A DNA stretch of 64,000 nt from Eriocheir sinensis (GCF_024679095.1 NW_026112139.1:1-64000); one strand, 5' to 3'. Shown: positions 24,249 through 35,819, numbered from the stretch's first letter. Notes: generated by a model not told the origin, from the sequence alone. A program made the numbers and translations.

Positions 24249-24670
24249 GTGTGACTGCCCAGCGTTGAGTCTTGCACCAGTAAAGTTGGCAGACCTGACT
24301 AATGCTGCCAGTGTGACAGCCCAGCGTTGAGTCTTGCACCAGTAAAGTTGGCAGACCTGACTAATGCTGCCAGTGTGACAGCCCAGTGTTGAGTCTTGCA
24401 CCAGTAAAGTTGGCAGACCTGACTAATGCTGCCAGTGTGACAGCCCAGCGTTGAGTCTTGCACCAGTAAAGTTGGCAGACCTGACTAATGCTGCCAGTGT
24501 GACAGCCCAGCGTTGAGTCTTGCACCAGTAAAGTTGACAGACCTGACTAATGCTGCCAGTGTGACTGCCCAGCGTTGAGTCTTGCACCAGTAAAGTTGGC
24601 AGACCTGACTAATGCTGCCAGTGTGACTGCCCAGCGTTGAGTCTTGCACCAGTAAAGTTGGCAGACCTGA
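24249..24670. repeat. 62-bp minisatellite, ~6.8 copies
   Basis: Units start at 24,249, 24,311, 24,373, 24,435, 24,497, 24,559 and 24,621 (partial), nearly identical. The right edge runs directly into the Gypsy RNase H remnant. Confidence 0.93.
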
Positions 24671-25130
24671 CTTGGGACCAGCACTAGCTAGTAATGACTT
24701 GTGATCTGTGACTTGTTTGAATTCTTTCATGCCATAGAAGTACATGTGGAATTTTTTGACACCATACACAAGACCTTCCTTCTCAATTTGGGAGTAATTC
24801 CTTTCTGCCTTGTTAAGCAATCTTGATGCATATGCAGTTGGTTTTTCTGTACCATCGGGCATTCCTGAGCTAAAACTGCCCCTGCTCCTTCCCCTGTGAG
24901 GCGTCACAGACTAGTTGGTCTGCCAAATGCATTCTGAAATGTGTCAAGAAATTTGGTGAAGTTATTTCTGTTTTGATTTTCTCCAAGGACTTCTGACAGT
25001 CTTCCGTCCAGTTCCATTGTACATCTTTGTTGAGCAGCTGACACAAGGGTTCTGCAATGGTAGCTAAGTGAACCTTCCATAAAATGTTACAAGTCCCAAG
25101 AGTGAGGTAGTCCACTGAATATTTTGTCCA
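24671..25130 (-). pseudogene. Ty3/Gypsy-type pol remnant (RT thumb to RNase H)
   Basis: The first block (25,115-24,920) reads 'TIAEPLCQLLNKDVQWNWTEDCQKSL', as in the RT connection of Gypsy elements, followed by 'THFRMHLADQLVCDAS', where CDAS is the RNase H start. The second, in another frame (24,880-24,690), has KPTAYASRLLNKAERNYSQI, EKEGLVYGVKKFHMYFYG and VTDHKSLL, the canonical Gypsy RNase H motifs. A frameshift separates the two. The catalytic RT YxDD and the integrase are absent. The remnant stops where the 62-bp array begins. Confidence 0.88.
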
Positions 25131-26196
25131 TGGCCATATTGCAGGACTACACCATGGCAGTCTCTGGACGAAACAAACCTAAATGTGTGTTTATTGTGCT
25201 GTTGTGCAGTACTCCTGTGATTTGTCATCCATGGTTAATTGCTGAAAAGCTTGCATTTTCCCAGGGTTGTCTGTGGGGCTAGGCAGAGGATGTTGGGCTA
25301 TTTGCAGAAGGGGATTTAATGTGACTTTGTAATCTCCACATCGGCAAATGCTGCCTGTAGAGTTTTACTACACTCTCCCCCCCCCACACACTTGACACAT
25401 CCCGAGCAACTTCCGAAGGTTTCCCACCACACCAGCACAAACACTAGTGAACTGGAGCGTCTTCTCCCTGCGCCCGGAGGTGACATCTTTACCCGCCGGG
25501 CTTCTGGAGGTGACACCTTCAACTGGCCCAAGACACCGCCGGCTTGGGTCAGCCCACTGGATCCGGCTCCAGTTGTCAACAGTCAACCAGCCCCGAGTCT
25601 GTGTCAGCCCTGGTGTCAGCAGCCTCCCTAATGTCTTATCTCTGTCTCATTCACCCTTTGCCGCCCAATGTCTCCTCTCCAACCAATACCCGAGCCGGTA
25701 AGCCCTATTTCCTCCACACACCAGTCTCACGTTGGTAACCAAAATGGTGCTTATATTCCGTCTACTTTTCCACCACCCTGTGTGCCCCCAAAGCACACTG
25801 AAGTATATTGCACATGTCACGGTCCACACGCACTCCGAAGGCCATGTAACGCCACCGTGAACTGCTCACGGCACACACACGTATGAAAGTTCCATTCTCA
25901 CGGCCACGACTCTTTTCATGGTTTACATGGCATGTATGAAAGCTTGATTTTCACAGCTATGACTCTGTGCACGGCACGGCTCACGCTGCGCTCAAAACGA
26001 AAGCTCAGTTTTCACAACTGTGACACACTGCCCAATCTCGTCAATCAAATCTTTCATTCACGTCAACCGACTTTGTTGGCTGTCCACTGCCTGCAACAGT
26101 GTGTACCCATCCTGCAACGGTGCCTACCTGTCCCGCTCCATTCTGCTGCCCCGTCCAAATCCAAATCTAACTTGGGTTTGCACAGTAAAGGAATTA
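25131..26196. other. no recognised gene
   Basis: Open frames on both strands without familiar motifs. The long plus-strand frame that starts at 25,932 becomes recognisable (reverse transcriptase) only from about 26,197. Confidence 0.4.
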
Positions 26197-27251
26197 TATC
26201 TAATGTGAGCTGGGTCAAGGCGTGGCTAAGCAATAGGAAGCAAAGAGTGCAAATCAATGGTAAAAGATCTGACTGGGGATGTGTTACGAGTGGGGTCCCA
26301 CAAGGTTCGGTATTAGGTCCACTTTTGTTTATTATTTATATCAATGACTTAGATACAGGAATTAGTAGTGATGTTAGTAAATTTGCAGATGATACCAAGA
26401 TCGGTAGAGTAATTGAGTCGGATCAGGACACTAGTATTCTCCAAGGTGAACTCAACAGATTGTATGACTGGGCGGATAAATGGCAGATGGAGTTCAATGT
26501 AGGGAAGTGCAGTATTCTGAGTGTAGGTAGGAACAACCCCTCACATAACTATTGCTTAAATGACACTCTCATAAGTAGGTCTGGGTGCGAGAGGGATTTA
26601 GTGAGCTCTGATCTCCGTCCAAGGGCACAATGCATTCAAGCTAGAAATCGAGCTAATAGGGTACTGGGATTTATTTCAAGGAGCGAAAGCAACTATATTT
26701 AGCATTAGTTAGACCTCATCTTGACTATGCGGTTCAGTTCTGGTCACCTTACTATAGAATGGATATCAAAGTGTTAGAATCGGTGCAGAGGAGGATGACT
26801 AAGATGATTCAGGGGTTGAGAAACTTGCCATACGAGGGAAGACTCAAACAGTTAAACTTGCATTCTCTAGAAAGGCGAAGGGTGCGTGGAGACATGATCG
26901 AAGTTTATAAATGGATGAAGGGCTTTAATAAGGGAGACATTCATAAGGTTTTGTTGGTAAGAGAACCGGGTAGGACACGAAGTAATGGGTTTAAACTGGG
27001 TAAATTCAGATTCAACAGGGACATAGGCAAAAATTGGTTTACTAACAGGGTGGTGGATGAATGGAATAGGCTTAGCAGTCATGTGGTGAGTGCCAATACA
27101 ATTGTCACATTCAAAAATAGACTAGATAAATTCATGGACAGCGATATTAGGTGGGGTTAGATACACGGGAGCTTAGGGTCAAAGGAGCTGCCTCGTACAG
27201 ACCTACCGGCCTCTTGTAGACTCCTGCGTTTTTATGTTCTTATGTTCTTAT
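26197..27251 (+). mobile_element. CR1-type LINE, 3' half (RT to tail)
   Basis: Reverse transcriptase motifs in order: SGVPQGSVLGPLLFIIYINDL (near 26,290), the catalytic FADDT (26,382-26,396), then 'DKWQMEFNVGKCSILSVG'. A small internal deletion follows near 26,590 and a frameshift near 26,690. The last frame holds 'LESVQRRMTKMIQGL', 'LERRRVRGDMIEVYKWMKG' and 'VVDEWNRLSSHVVSANTI', all typical of the CR1 C-terminus. The stop at 27,158-27,160 is followed by a short 3' UTR ending in TTATGTTC-type 8-bp repeats, the usual CR1 3' signature. It is 5'-truncated and inactive. Confidence 0.88.
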
Positions 27252-27620
27252 GTGGGCGAAATGACTCCACCGAGTGGTCGAACTGACATGTGAGCGAAAT
27301 GACCTTTTGGTGTGGGTGAAATGATCTTTTGGTGTGCGTGAACTGACATGTGGGTGAAATGACCTTTTGGTGTGGGTCAAATGACCTTTTGGTGTAGGTG
27401 AAATGACCTTTTGGTGTGGGTGAACTGACATGTGGGTGAAATGACCTTTTGGTGTGGGTGAACTGACATGTGGGTGAAATGACCTTTTGGTGTGGGTGAG
27501 CTGACATGTGGGTGAAATGACCTTTTGGTGTGGTCGAACTGACATGTGGGTGAAATGACCTTTTGGTGTGGGTGAAATGACCTTTTGGTGTGGGTGAACT
27601 GACTGTGGGTGAAATGACCG
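27252..27620. repeat. minisatellite of 'gtgggtgaaatgaccttttg' units
   Basis: Two related unit types alternate: about 22 bp (gtgggtgaaatgaccttttggt) and about 17 bp (gtgggtgaactgacat). Several hybrid units occur. It starts right after the CR1 tail. Confidence 0.9.
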
Positions 27621-27696
27621 GATACCAATACAGCTACAGAATCACACCCAAAATAGCCACTTCCTCTCTGCCACCCCTAACTTTGACCTGCTGTGA

Positions 27697-28072
27697 CGGC
27701 TGCCACACTGGGTCATGGTGTGAGGGAAGGTCAACTGCTTCTCTAACTGCCACTTGAGTTATGACCACCTGTAACTTACACAGGCTGAGTTATGTGCAAA
27801 AATGTGAAGTGTTACGACCATGAGAAACTACACCGGCATAATCTTCCTGACACCCCTGACTGCTGCCACACTGGGTCATGGTGTGAGGGAAGGTCAACTG
27901 CTGCCTTCTAACTGCCACTTGAGGTACAGGTGGTCATAACTCAAGTGGCAGTTGTAGTAGTTGACCTTCCCTCACACCATGACCCAGTGTGGCAGCACTT
28001 GACCTTCCCTCACACCATGACCCAGTGTGGCAGCACTTGACCTTCCCTCACACCATGACCCAGTGTGGCAGG
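27697..28072. repeat. inverted and direct repeat cluster
   Basis: The phrase 'ctgccacactgggtcatggtgtgagggaaggtcaa' occurs in plus orientation at about 27,700 and 27,863, and in inverted orientation at about 27,960, 28,000 and 28,040. A near-palindrome centred near 27,925 ('aactgccacttgaggta..' against '..taactcaagtggcagtt') joins them. Confidence 0.88.
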
Positions 28073-28107
28073 AGTTACTAGGGGCAGGAAGATTTTTGTT
28101 ACTACTG

Positions 28108-28487
28108 CTGGTGTATGTATTTACCTAGTTGTAGTTTTACAGGGCCTGGGCTTACGCTCGTGTGGTCCCGTCTCCGTATCTATAATTATCCAACTTTTCC
28201 TTGAAACTTTGCACACTCTTCGCCGATACTATTTCTTCACTTAATCTGTTCCAAACCTCTATATTTCTTTGTGGGAAGCTATATTTCTTTATGTCTCTTG
28301 AGCATCTTCCCCTCCTCAACTTTTTACTATGTCCTCTAGTATTCCTGCTGGAAGGTTCCTCTCTTAGTAGCAATTTTTCGTTATCTACTTCTTCCATTTT
28401 ACTCAATAGCCTATATATTTGTATTAGGTCTCCTCTTTCTCTTCTTTGTTCTAGTGTTGGCAAGTCCATTTCCTTTAGTCTCTCTTC

Positions 28488-28490
<3 letters not shown>
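28108..28490 (-). mobile_element. CR1-like LINE 3' end, second family
   Basis: The frame (28,490-28,152) reads EERLKEMDLPTLEQRRERGD, 'LIQIYRLL', 'RDIKKYSFPQRNIEVWNRLS' and 'EEIVSAKSVQSFKEKLDN', a CR1-type C-terminus different from the 26-27 kb copy. The 3' flank reads 'gtaaaactacaactaggtaaatac' on the minus strand and could be its tail. The 5' edge of the remnant is a (TG)n tract (28,490-28,537), which prolongs the frame artificially. Confidence 0.8.

Positions 28491-28538
<48 letters not shown>
28491..28538. repeat. (TG)n microsatellite
   Basis: About 24 TG units at the truncation point of the LINE remnant. Confidence 0.95.
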
Positions 28539-28539
<1 letters not shown>

Positions 28540-29216
28540 CTGACTAACCTAACACTTTCTACCGTCACACTTTCTACCATACTAATTCCACCACGGTCTC
28601 AATCACATTCTACCGGCAGGGCTCCACACCACCGCCAGTCTACCGGCTCCACCAAAGGACTGCTACCAGGTTCTCGGGTGCCCAGAAGCGCCTCGGAGAA
28701 GGAGATGAAGAAGGCGTACTAGTACCAGGGAGTGGCCGGAGGACGGCTGACCCACAAGGCTGACCTACAAGGCTGACCTACAAGAGGCTTGCTTGGATTT
28801 AAACCAATTGAAATCAGAGGAAAAAAATCATGATCATGACGATGATACAAAAACTATCACCAAAATGCCGTGGTTTACTAGCGGTGACTTGGTGGACGAG
28901 CATCCTGTTTTTTTTTATATATATTATTTTTAGTTTATTTATTTATTTTTTTATTTTATTTGTGGCCTCACCCGGGTGGGGGGACAGGCTCTATGGAGGC
29001 CGTCAGGGTCAAGCGTGTACGTCCCTTCAAGGAGGGAGCACAAACCCTTGCTGGCCCGTGATGGGGAGGGAGGATGCCGATAGACTGACTCTACAAGCTT
29101 ACGTCAGCCTAAGCGATCAGTCGGTCTGTCAAGGAGGACTGGCGTGTCTCTGGAAGGCGTGAGCGTGGGCTCCCTTGGTTGGCTGCAGGACCAGAGTGCT
29201 CGGAGCAGAAAACAAT
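28539..29216. other. no gene seen
   Basis: Contains a short tandem ('ggctgacc(c/t)acaa', about 28,747-28,785) and an AT-rich run near 28,910-28,960. No recognised element. Confidence 0.4.
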
Positions 29217-29711
29217 AGGAAGAGAGCCTCAGGGCGGCCACCTTGATCTAAAGAAAAAACACAACCCCCAGTACAGAACCAATACATATTTTAAGGAATG
29301 GCTGGGAAAAAAAAAAAAGGCATCGTTTCAATTTTTTTGTTCCTAACGATGGCGCTGATGTTTTCATGCCGGGAAATTCTTGCCTATCCTGCAGTGATGC
29401 GTTAAAATGGTCTGGGGTGCAACAGTGACACAACAGTAACACAACAGTAACACAACAGTAAGGCATTTCCCAGTGAACCACAAAACCAGTACATAAACAT
29501 TATGTTTGTCAAGGGTCGTCCTGCAGTACGTGTACAATATGCGTCGTAACGTTCCCCCCCTCCCTTCTGCCTTCACCATCAGGGGCCGTCAGTCACGCCG
29601 GGCCAGAGACATTTTAGGGTTGCCAGCTGTTCCTTAAAATATGTATTGGTTCTGTAGTGGAGGTTGTGTTCCTTACTTTTCTTAGCTCAAGGTGGCCGCC
29701 CTGAGGCTCTC
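29217..29711. mobile_element. TIR element with ~90-bp inverted ends
   Basis: 29,217-29,311 and the reverse complement of 29,617-29,711 are closely similar, including 'gagagcctcagggcggccaccttga' and 'cagaaccaatacatatttta'. The interior has an 11-bp tandem ('acaacagtaac', 29,427-29,462). The right half resembles 16,920-17,160, so it is a family. No coding region; no clear target duplication. Confidence 0.8.
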
Positions 29712-30157
29712 TTCCCACTGTCTTTCACTCAGCACTCTCGTCCTGCGGCGAACACAGGGAACCTGCGCTCACTTGTACACAGAGACGTGCCAGTCCTGTC
29801 CAAAGACTGACTTGGTCGGCCAGCGGTCGTCAGCTGATGGTCGGTCTATCGGCATCCTCCCCTCCCCGCCATGAGCCATCACCGGCAAGGGTCTGTGGCC
29901 GCTCGTAAACCACGGCATTTTTTGAGATTTTTTGTTGCTCGTGAATCAAATCGTGTGTAAAGTAAGGCACTGGTAAGGCCAGGTATGACTGTGTCACCCA
30001 GCCCTGGGGGGGGGGGGGGTTAGCATGGGGTAATTACAGCTAACAGTTGTTTTTATTATACGCCAGAATCTCAATCTCTCTCTCATTCCTCCCGAGACTT
30101 GCCTCCATTATTTCCTTGCCTTACCTTGCAGCCCCTTTCTCCCGTCCTTCTTTCATT

Positions 30158-30161
<4 letters not shown>
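29712..30161. other. no gene seen
   Basis: Anonymous sequence with a poly(G) run at about 30,007-30,019. Confidence 0.4.
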
Positions 30162-30226
<65 letters not shown>

Positions 30227-30419
30227 CACCCTCTTCTCTCCCTTCTCTTGATAGTTTCCATTCATTTCCTTCCATTTATTTATGTTCTCAAGTCCCCCAT
30301 TGATGAATTTTGTATTTCCAGATTTCTGTTGACGGGGAGGAGGAGGAACAAAGAAGAAGAGGAGGAGGAAGAACAAGAATATAACAAAAGGAACAGGAAG
30401 AATGAAAGAATAGAGAAAC

Positions 30420-30459
<40 letters not shown>

Positions 30460-30548
30460 GAGGAACACGAAAAACACAATATTTTCTTTTGCTTTAATTT
30501 TTATTAGTTCATATTTTCACAACAGCTTTCAAGGTTCCACAGTGTAAT

Positions 30549-30602
<54 letters not shown>

Positions 30603-30826
30603 CATGGTACTCAGCGCATTGCACTCTGGTATTTTCTGGCCGACAGCTGCGTCAAAGAACACAAACGGACGTCACAAAATAACAGTTTTAACGCAAACTT
30701 TGTCATTGGTTGTGTCGGTGCGAGAGTTTTTGAGGCTGGAGAATGATGAACGCAATGTGCTGAATACTGTCACTGCTGCTAACAGATGTATACCAACATA
30801 CAGATTCACTCAGGATATACACATAC

Positions 30827-30908
<82 letters not shown>
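30162..30908. repeat. cluster of simple repeats
   Basis: (CT)n at 30,162-30,220, a GA/AGG purine-rich block at 30,338-30,420, (CA)n at 30,421-30,456, (CA)n at 30,552-30,599 and (TA)n at 30,832-30,908. No gene between them. Confidence 0.92.
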
Positions 30909-30910
<2 letters not shown>

Positions 30911-31137
30911 ACTATTGATTTCTTTTGCTCCCTGGACGTTTTACGGCATCGTTCTGGGAGAAAACTCTCCCAGTAAAATTTCATCAAAATTGGACAACAT
31001 TTAGGGGTGGCGCAAGGCGATTGAATTTTCGGCTGTTTTGTCCCGGGAAGGAATGATGACACCATATTGTGATTGCATCATTCACTTCAGTTATTCTTAT
31101 ACAGTTGTAGCAGATCGGTGAGCCACCAGCCAATCAC

Positions 31138-31240
31138 GACTGACTGCAGCCGCCTGGCACACTGCGTCACTGCGTGTGAGTCAACTTGATTGGCTGACTC
31201 ACACACAGCGACACAGTGTGTCAGGCGGCTGTAGTCAGTG
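31138..31240. repeat. imperfect hairpin, ~46-bp arms
   Basis: 31,138-31,183 and 31,195-31,240 are inverted copies with few mismatches ('gactgactgcagccgcctg.cacactg' against 'cagtgtgtcaggcggctgtagtcagt'). Confidence 0.85.
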
Positions 31241-31249
31241 GTCACCCAG

Positions 31250-31497
31250 CTTTCAGACCAGCTGCAAGGTTCCCGTGGAGACGAAGCAAGCCATGGCTGT
31301 GGCGATGGAGGAAAATGACGATGAGGATGAGGGAGATGAGGACGTCCCCAAGAGGATTCATCTGAAGAAGGGGCCCGCTCCTCCGAAGCCACACGAAGAA
31401 GGACGAGCAGCTCCAGTCCTTGCTCGGTGTTGTGGCGGACCACAGCAAGAGGTTCTCGGTGGCTTCGAAGGCGTCCCTGACGACTCTGCTACAGTGA
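31250..31497 (+). pseudogene. possible host exon or pseudo-exon (weak)
   Basis: GC-richer, protein-like sequence. One frame reads 'ETKQAMAVAMEENDDEDEGD' and 'EDVPKRIHLKKG'; after a one-frame change it continues 'HTKKDEQLQSLLGVVADHSK' and 'RFSVASKASLTTLL', ending at ACA|GTGAGTG, a plausible donor. The required frame change argues for decay or a retrocopy. No family was recognised, and chance remains possible. Confidence 0.25.
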
Positions 31498-31738
31498 GTG
31501 CCTCGCAAACATGACACCCCCGTCTTGGAGCGGCTAACACCCAAACGGTGTCACCTTGTCTGGGGGGGACCCAGACGCGGCCAGGGTATAAACTTCACAC
31601 GTCTTGCGCCACCACTAAATATTATTAAATCGAGATAAAACTTAACAGGCGAAAGTTTCTCTATAATAGGCACCTAAAACTGCCCGGGGAGAAAAGACAT
31701 TCCTAATTTTTTTTTCACCCCCTACCTTGTGGACCACC

Positions 31739-31840
<102 letters not shown>

Positions 31841-31992
31841 AGGACCCATATGGTGTTGACATACCCCCCAGCCACATGAAGGAGTCCCCTCCCCTTCCCC
31901 AGTGTTCCTGTTTTTGTTCTATCAATAAAAAAGGTAATTACCAAGTGTGTATTATTTCAACTTAAATGAAGATGTGCAGGTCACTTTATGAC

Positions 31993-31994
<2 letters not shown>

Positions 31995-32049
<55 letters not shown>
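31995..32049. repeat. (GA)n microsatellite
   Basis: About 27 GA units. Confidence 0.95.
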
Positions 32050-32051
<2 letters not shown>

Positions 32052-32111
32052 ATAAATAAATGGAGAAATAAGTAACAAAATTAACTGAGAACTAAATGAC
32101 AAAAAAAAACT

Positions 32112-32530
32112 AACTAAAGAAACTCGACTGTAAACTATAAGTGTATGTAAGTGTATAAGTGTCCTTGGTAGTAAAGGGTGTGGTCCATCACAGGACTGGC
32201 TGTCCCTGGACTGACTCCCTCTGCTCCTTCTTGGACTGTATGTAAGTGTATGTAAGTGTATAAGTGTCCTTGGTAGTAAAGTGTGTGGTCCATCACAGGA
32301 CTGGCTGTCCCTGGACGGACTCCCTCTGCTCCTTCTTGGACTGTATGTAAGTAAGTGTATAAGTGTCCTTAGTAGTAAAGTGTGTGGTCCATCACAGGAC
32401 TGGCTGGCCCTGGACTGACTCCCTCTGCTCCTTCTTGGACTGTATGTAAGTGTATGTAAGTGTATAAGTGTCCTTGGTAGTAAAGTGTGTGGTCCATCAC
32501 AGGACTGGCTGGCCCCTTTGCTCCTTCTTG
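32112..32530. repeat. ~104-bp tandem repeat, 4 copies
   Basis: The phrase 'gtcctt.gtagtaaag' recurs at 32,161, 32,265, 32,364 and 32,469. Each unit ends with a small inner tandem of 'gtatgtaa'. The last copy is shortened. Confidence 0.88.
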
Positions 32531-32700
32531 GACTGCTGCGGACTGTGCTGATTCTGGAGTCTTGCCTTGCTTCCCATAGCTGTCAACAAGAGACCCATCA
32601 CTGTATAGCATGTTCTATAGAATATATCACATTAATGCCTGTTTGAGGAACACTGAATTACAGGAAGTGTATATCCTTTCAACACCTCTAAAGTGGAAGG

Positions 32701-32783
32701 CAGAGATGGTAGTGGCTCTAGAACACCTACTAAGAAACATGACACTGAATTACTACAGCGCATGAAAGAAAACATTATTGCAG
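32701..32783 (+). other. possible small exon (weak)
   Basis: The open stretch 'GSGSRTPTKKHDTELLQRMK' 'ENIIAG' ends at GCAG|GTAAGA, a consensus splice donor, and an AG acceptor could precede it at about 32,700. No family was recognised and no neighbouring exon was found. Confidence 0.2.
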
Positions 32784-34486
32784 GTAAGACATATCCACAC
32801 ACACACACAGACATAAGGAAGCTGGAAAGGTTAGAGAGGCCAGAATGGTACCCGGGGAAGGAATTGTCTACCACACCAGAACAGATTGAAGGAAATGAAG
32901 TTCATGACGCTGGAGGCAAGGAGGAGGAGGCGGAGAGGAGGCTTAGAGCTTTGTATAACTTAGCTGTAGTCGTGCAGATTTTCCTTCGGGGGTGGACTTG
33001 GCGTGAGTGGCGGTGTCTGCGCCACTCACTGGCTGTTGTTTGCTAGGTCTGAGCTGCGGCAATATCGCCTGCCATGACACAGTCTCTGCTGCCTCTTAAA
33101 ATCAACACTTTTGGTATATAAATGTAGTTATTCTTATAATGGCTCTTCCCTCTGGCTATTTATCACCCACAAATATTATAAACATATTTCAGGAGTAATG
33201 GAAGCACTGAAGGAAATGACAAGGTTCTTGCCAATGTTTGCGTTAGGCAGCATCACCACACAGGACCAAACATATACCAAGAAATCTCACGCTGAATGAG
33301 TTACTTAATGAGTGACATTGTGTAGCCTGCCAATTTGTAGCAGTGAAAAGTAACTAAAAAAGTCTGGCACCAACAGTCGCTTCAGCCGCTGGACATTGTC
33401 CGCTTGCGTGCAGTCACGACTTAATTTTGTTATGAATGTTGTTTTGTATTTATTTACAATAGTTCAAAAGGCACACACTCATCAATGAAGATATTACTGC
33501 ATTAGTTCTCATCGGTGCAATCTGTTGCCTACAGCACACACAGGGTTTGGGTAGGAATACAGTGCCAATTTTGTGCGCGTTGGAACAAGTTAAGAATTGT
33601 CCAGTGAGTGCCAAGCAATGGTGCCAAGTCCACCCTGAAGGCTCAGGCCGCCAGGAACCGCCTACAGTGAAGTGGACAGAGTGGACAGCAGCGACCTGGT
33701 TGTGTTGGCGGCGGCATCAGCGGCTGGGTCGTGCACGGACGAACATTTGTCCCGTAACAATTGGTTGTGTCATTTAATTGTTACGGCCATACTGTCATCT
33801 AATTGTAATGGGGAGAACTGCTGTAAGTCCGACCTGCTGGTAACATTGAGCTCTTTACGAAGGAAGGACGGAGAGAACAGTGATGACGGCATCCCCTCTG
33901 CCTAACGACGCTGACCCGAGGCGATTTAGAACTCAATGTGAATGCCGATGTTTTCCGTCCAGGTCCGGCACCAGTAATTACTACCCGGGAGACACGACCC
34001 GCTGAGGCTGACAACACCCCAGGTCACCGCCACCTGGAGCCGGTCAGTCAGGCAGGTCGTAGTAATTCCTCGCCACACACACATGTGAAGTAGATCCCAA
34101 GTTACTGTGACGGCCTTTAATCTTAAAAGCACAATGCAGAGGCGACAAGTTCAGTCCACCAAGTACAAGCCTTCCTGAGAACCTTTGAGACTGTAATCAC
34201 TGACAAACTAAATACCAGTGAGGACGAAAAGCTTGGAACGTTGGGAAGCCAAATGAGACGGTGCCAACTTGTTGCCTCCTCCAGGGCAGGGTACAAGGCA
34301 GCGGCAGGGACACATCACATTCACGTGTAAACAACTGGCCCAAGCCGAAGGATGGTGACGCAGAGGAGTGTTCTGGCAGGATGTCGTAAAGTGCTGAAGA
34401 AGAAGAGTGGCTCGCCGGGAGATTGACCTCTCTAGCACACTGAAGATAATGAAGCTGACATTTTCCTTGCAAGAAAGATGGCGCTC
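32784..34486. other. no recognised gene
   Basis: Short open frames on both strands without known motifs. A short inverted motif around the repeated 'gtaacaattg/caattgtaat' lies near 33,753-33,812. Confidence 0.4.
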
Positions 34487-34672
34487 CAAGATATCAGACC
34501 CCAGGAGACAGGACACAACCCTCGATTAATACCTGGTACCCATTCACTGCTGGGTGGACAGGGGCATAGGGTATCGGAAAAGCCACCCAAATTTTTCCAC
34601 TCAGCCCGGGAATCGAACCTGGGCTCTCTGGGTTGTGAGCCGAGTGTGCTAACCACTGCACCACAAAGCCCC
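34487..34672 (-). mobile_element. SINE-C copy 2, complete tRNA head
   Basis: On the minus strand: the A-box region 'TGGTGCAGTGGTTAGCACAC', anticodon loop CTCACAA (CAC, valine-like), B-box GGTTCGATTCC, then the body shared with 6,421-6,508. It ends at the point where the 82-bp tail units begin elsewhere, so this copy has no tail array. Confidence 0.85.
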
Positions 34673-34748
34673 CAACTGACTGCAGAGGAAATTTAAGAGA
34701 GAACAGTCACTTACAAGAAATTAAACTATAATCAAGTGTTGCCTTACC

Positions 34749-34906
34749 ATTTCCATCACTTCAGGGTCATCAAAGTCATACATGATGTGCTCCAGCATGT
34801 CTCTGTCGGCCACAAACCCACAAAGACAACCACTGCCGGGGTTTCCTGCTTCACACAGGGCAGGACGCCAATGATGCGCTGACCAATAGTAGACTTTTTA
34901 GCACTC
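34749..34906 (-). pseudogene. possible decayed host exon (weak)
   Basis: On the minus strand the segment is bounded by TTTTCCAG| and GAAATG|GTAAGG, good acceptor and donor sequences. It reads '[16 protein letters not shown]' in one frame, then '[20 protein letters not shown]' '[18 protein letters not shown]' in another. Both halves look protein-like, so a single frameshift in an ancient exon is plausible. I do not recognise the protein. Confidence 0.35.
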
Positions 34907-35034
34907 TGGAAAACACATCAAAATGGTTACTTCTCCCAAACTGCTTACTAAAGTGCTGACTGTCACAAGTTACAATACAATAATACAGATATCTCTCTTT
35001 TGTCATTAATTCACAGCTTCCTTAGTTACTCTCC

Positions 35035-35235
35035 TCGGCCCTGTTCACACTGTGCCGAATCTGGGCCACGACAGCCCAGCAACTTTTAAGCCCCCTTCAC
35101 ACTGTACCAAATCAGCATCCGGCGATCGTTTCTAGACCTCTCTCCAACCATGTGCGACCCTTTCACATTAACATTTCACACCCAAGACCTCGTATACACC
35201 CGAGTCGCTGGGTTGTCGCGGCCCAGAATGTTGGA
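35035..35235 (+). mobile_element. interspersed repeat fragment (same family as 17,590-17,763)
   Basis: The left end 'ttcacactgtgccgaatctgggccacgac' is the inverted match of the right end at 17,700-17,762. The middle matches 17,615-17,700 directly. It is cut on the right by the SINE-C tail units. Confidence 0.6.
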
Positions 35236-35404
35236 AAGTTTGGTTTAGTGGGCACAACATCTGTGGTCATGTGCTGGAGAGAGACAGAAGGGGAAGGAAT
35301 TATAGGAGAAGGGAACAGTTGGAAAGTTTGGTTTAGTGGGTGCAACATCTGTGGTCATATGCCAGAGAGAGACAGAAGGGGAAGGAATTATAGGAGAAGG
35401 GAAC
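35236..35404 (-). repeat. two ~87-bp SINE-C tail units
   Basis: Two near-identical units in reverse complement of the 90-bp variant at 7165-7404, including the 'aaaccaaactttccaa' segment. They lie exactly where the SINE-C tail should be. Confidence 0.9.
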
Positions 35405-35581
35405 AGACCCCAGGAGACGGGACACAACCCCCGATTAATACTTGGTACCCATTCACTGCTGGGTGGACAGGGGCGTAGGGTATCGGAAAAGCCGCCCAAA
35501 TTTTTCCACTCCACCAGGGAATCAAAACCGGGCCTTCTCGGTTGTGAGCCGAGTGTGCTAACCACTGCACCACGAAGTCCC
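35405..35581 (-). mobile_element. SINE-C copy 3
   Basis: Minus-strand tRNA-like head ('GTGGTGCAGTGGTTAGCACAC', CTCACAA loop, degraded B-box) and a body as in copies 1 and 2. Its tail holds two VNTR units (35,236-35,404). Confidence 0.85.
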
Positions 35582-35604
35582 CTGGGACAAATGGATGCCC
35601 AGCC

Positions 35605-35812
35605 TTAATGTAAGTTCAGCTTTGAATATTACGTATGTTTTTAGTAAATATATCGGTGTACAATTAAAAACTTCCAAATATAATAGTAAAACTCTAATGA
35701 ACAATTCATCCCTATTGTAAGTTCAACTCTGATTATTATAATTTTAGTAAATATATCGGTGTACAATTAAAAACTTTCAACTATACTAGTAAAACTAATG
35801 TACAATTCCGGC
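35605..35812. repeat. ~100-bp AT-rich tandem duplication
   Basis: 'gtaagttca.ct.tgaat/ttatta' ... 'tagtaaatatatcggtgtacaattaaaaactt' occurs twice (about 35,611-35,712 and 35,718-35,812). Confidence 0.88.
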
Positions 35813-35819
35813 ACAGGAT

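Noticed and set aside
27232..27628. Histidine-rich 'THTKRSFHPHQKV' repeat protein
   Set aside because: Product of the 17/22-bp minisatellite read in three frames; no start context or conservation of one frame.
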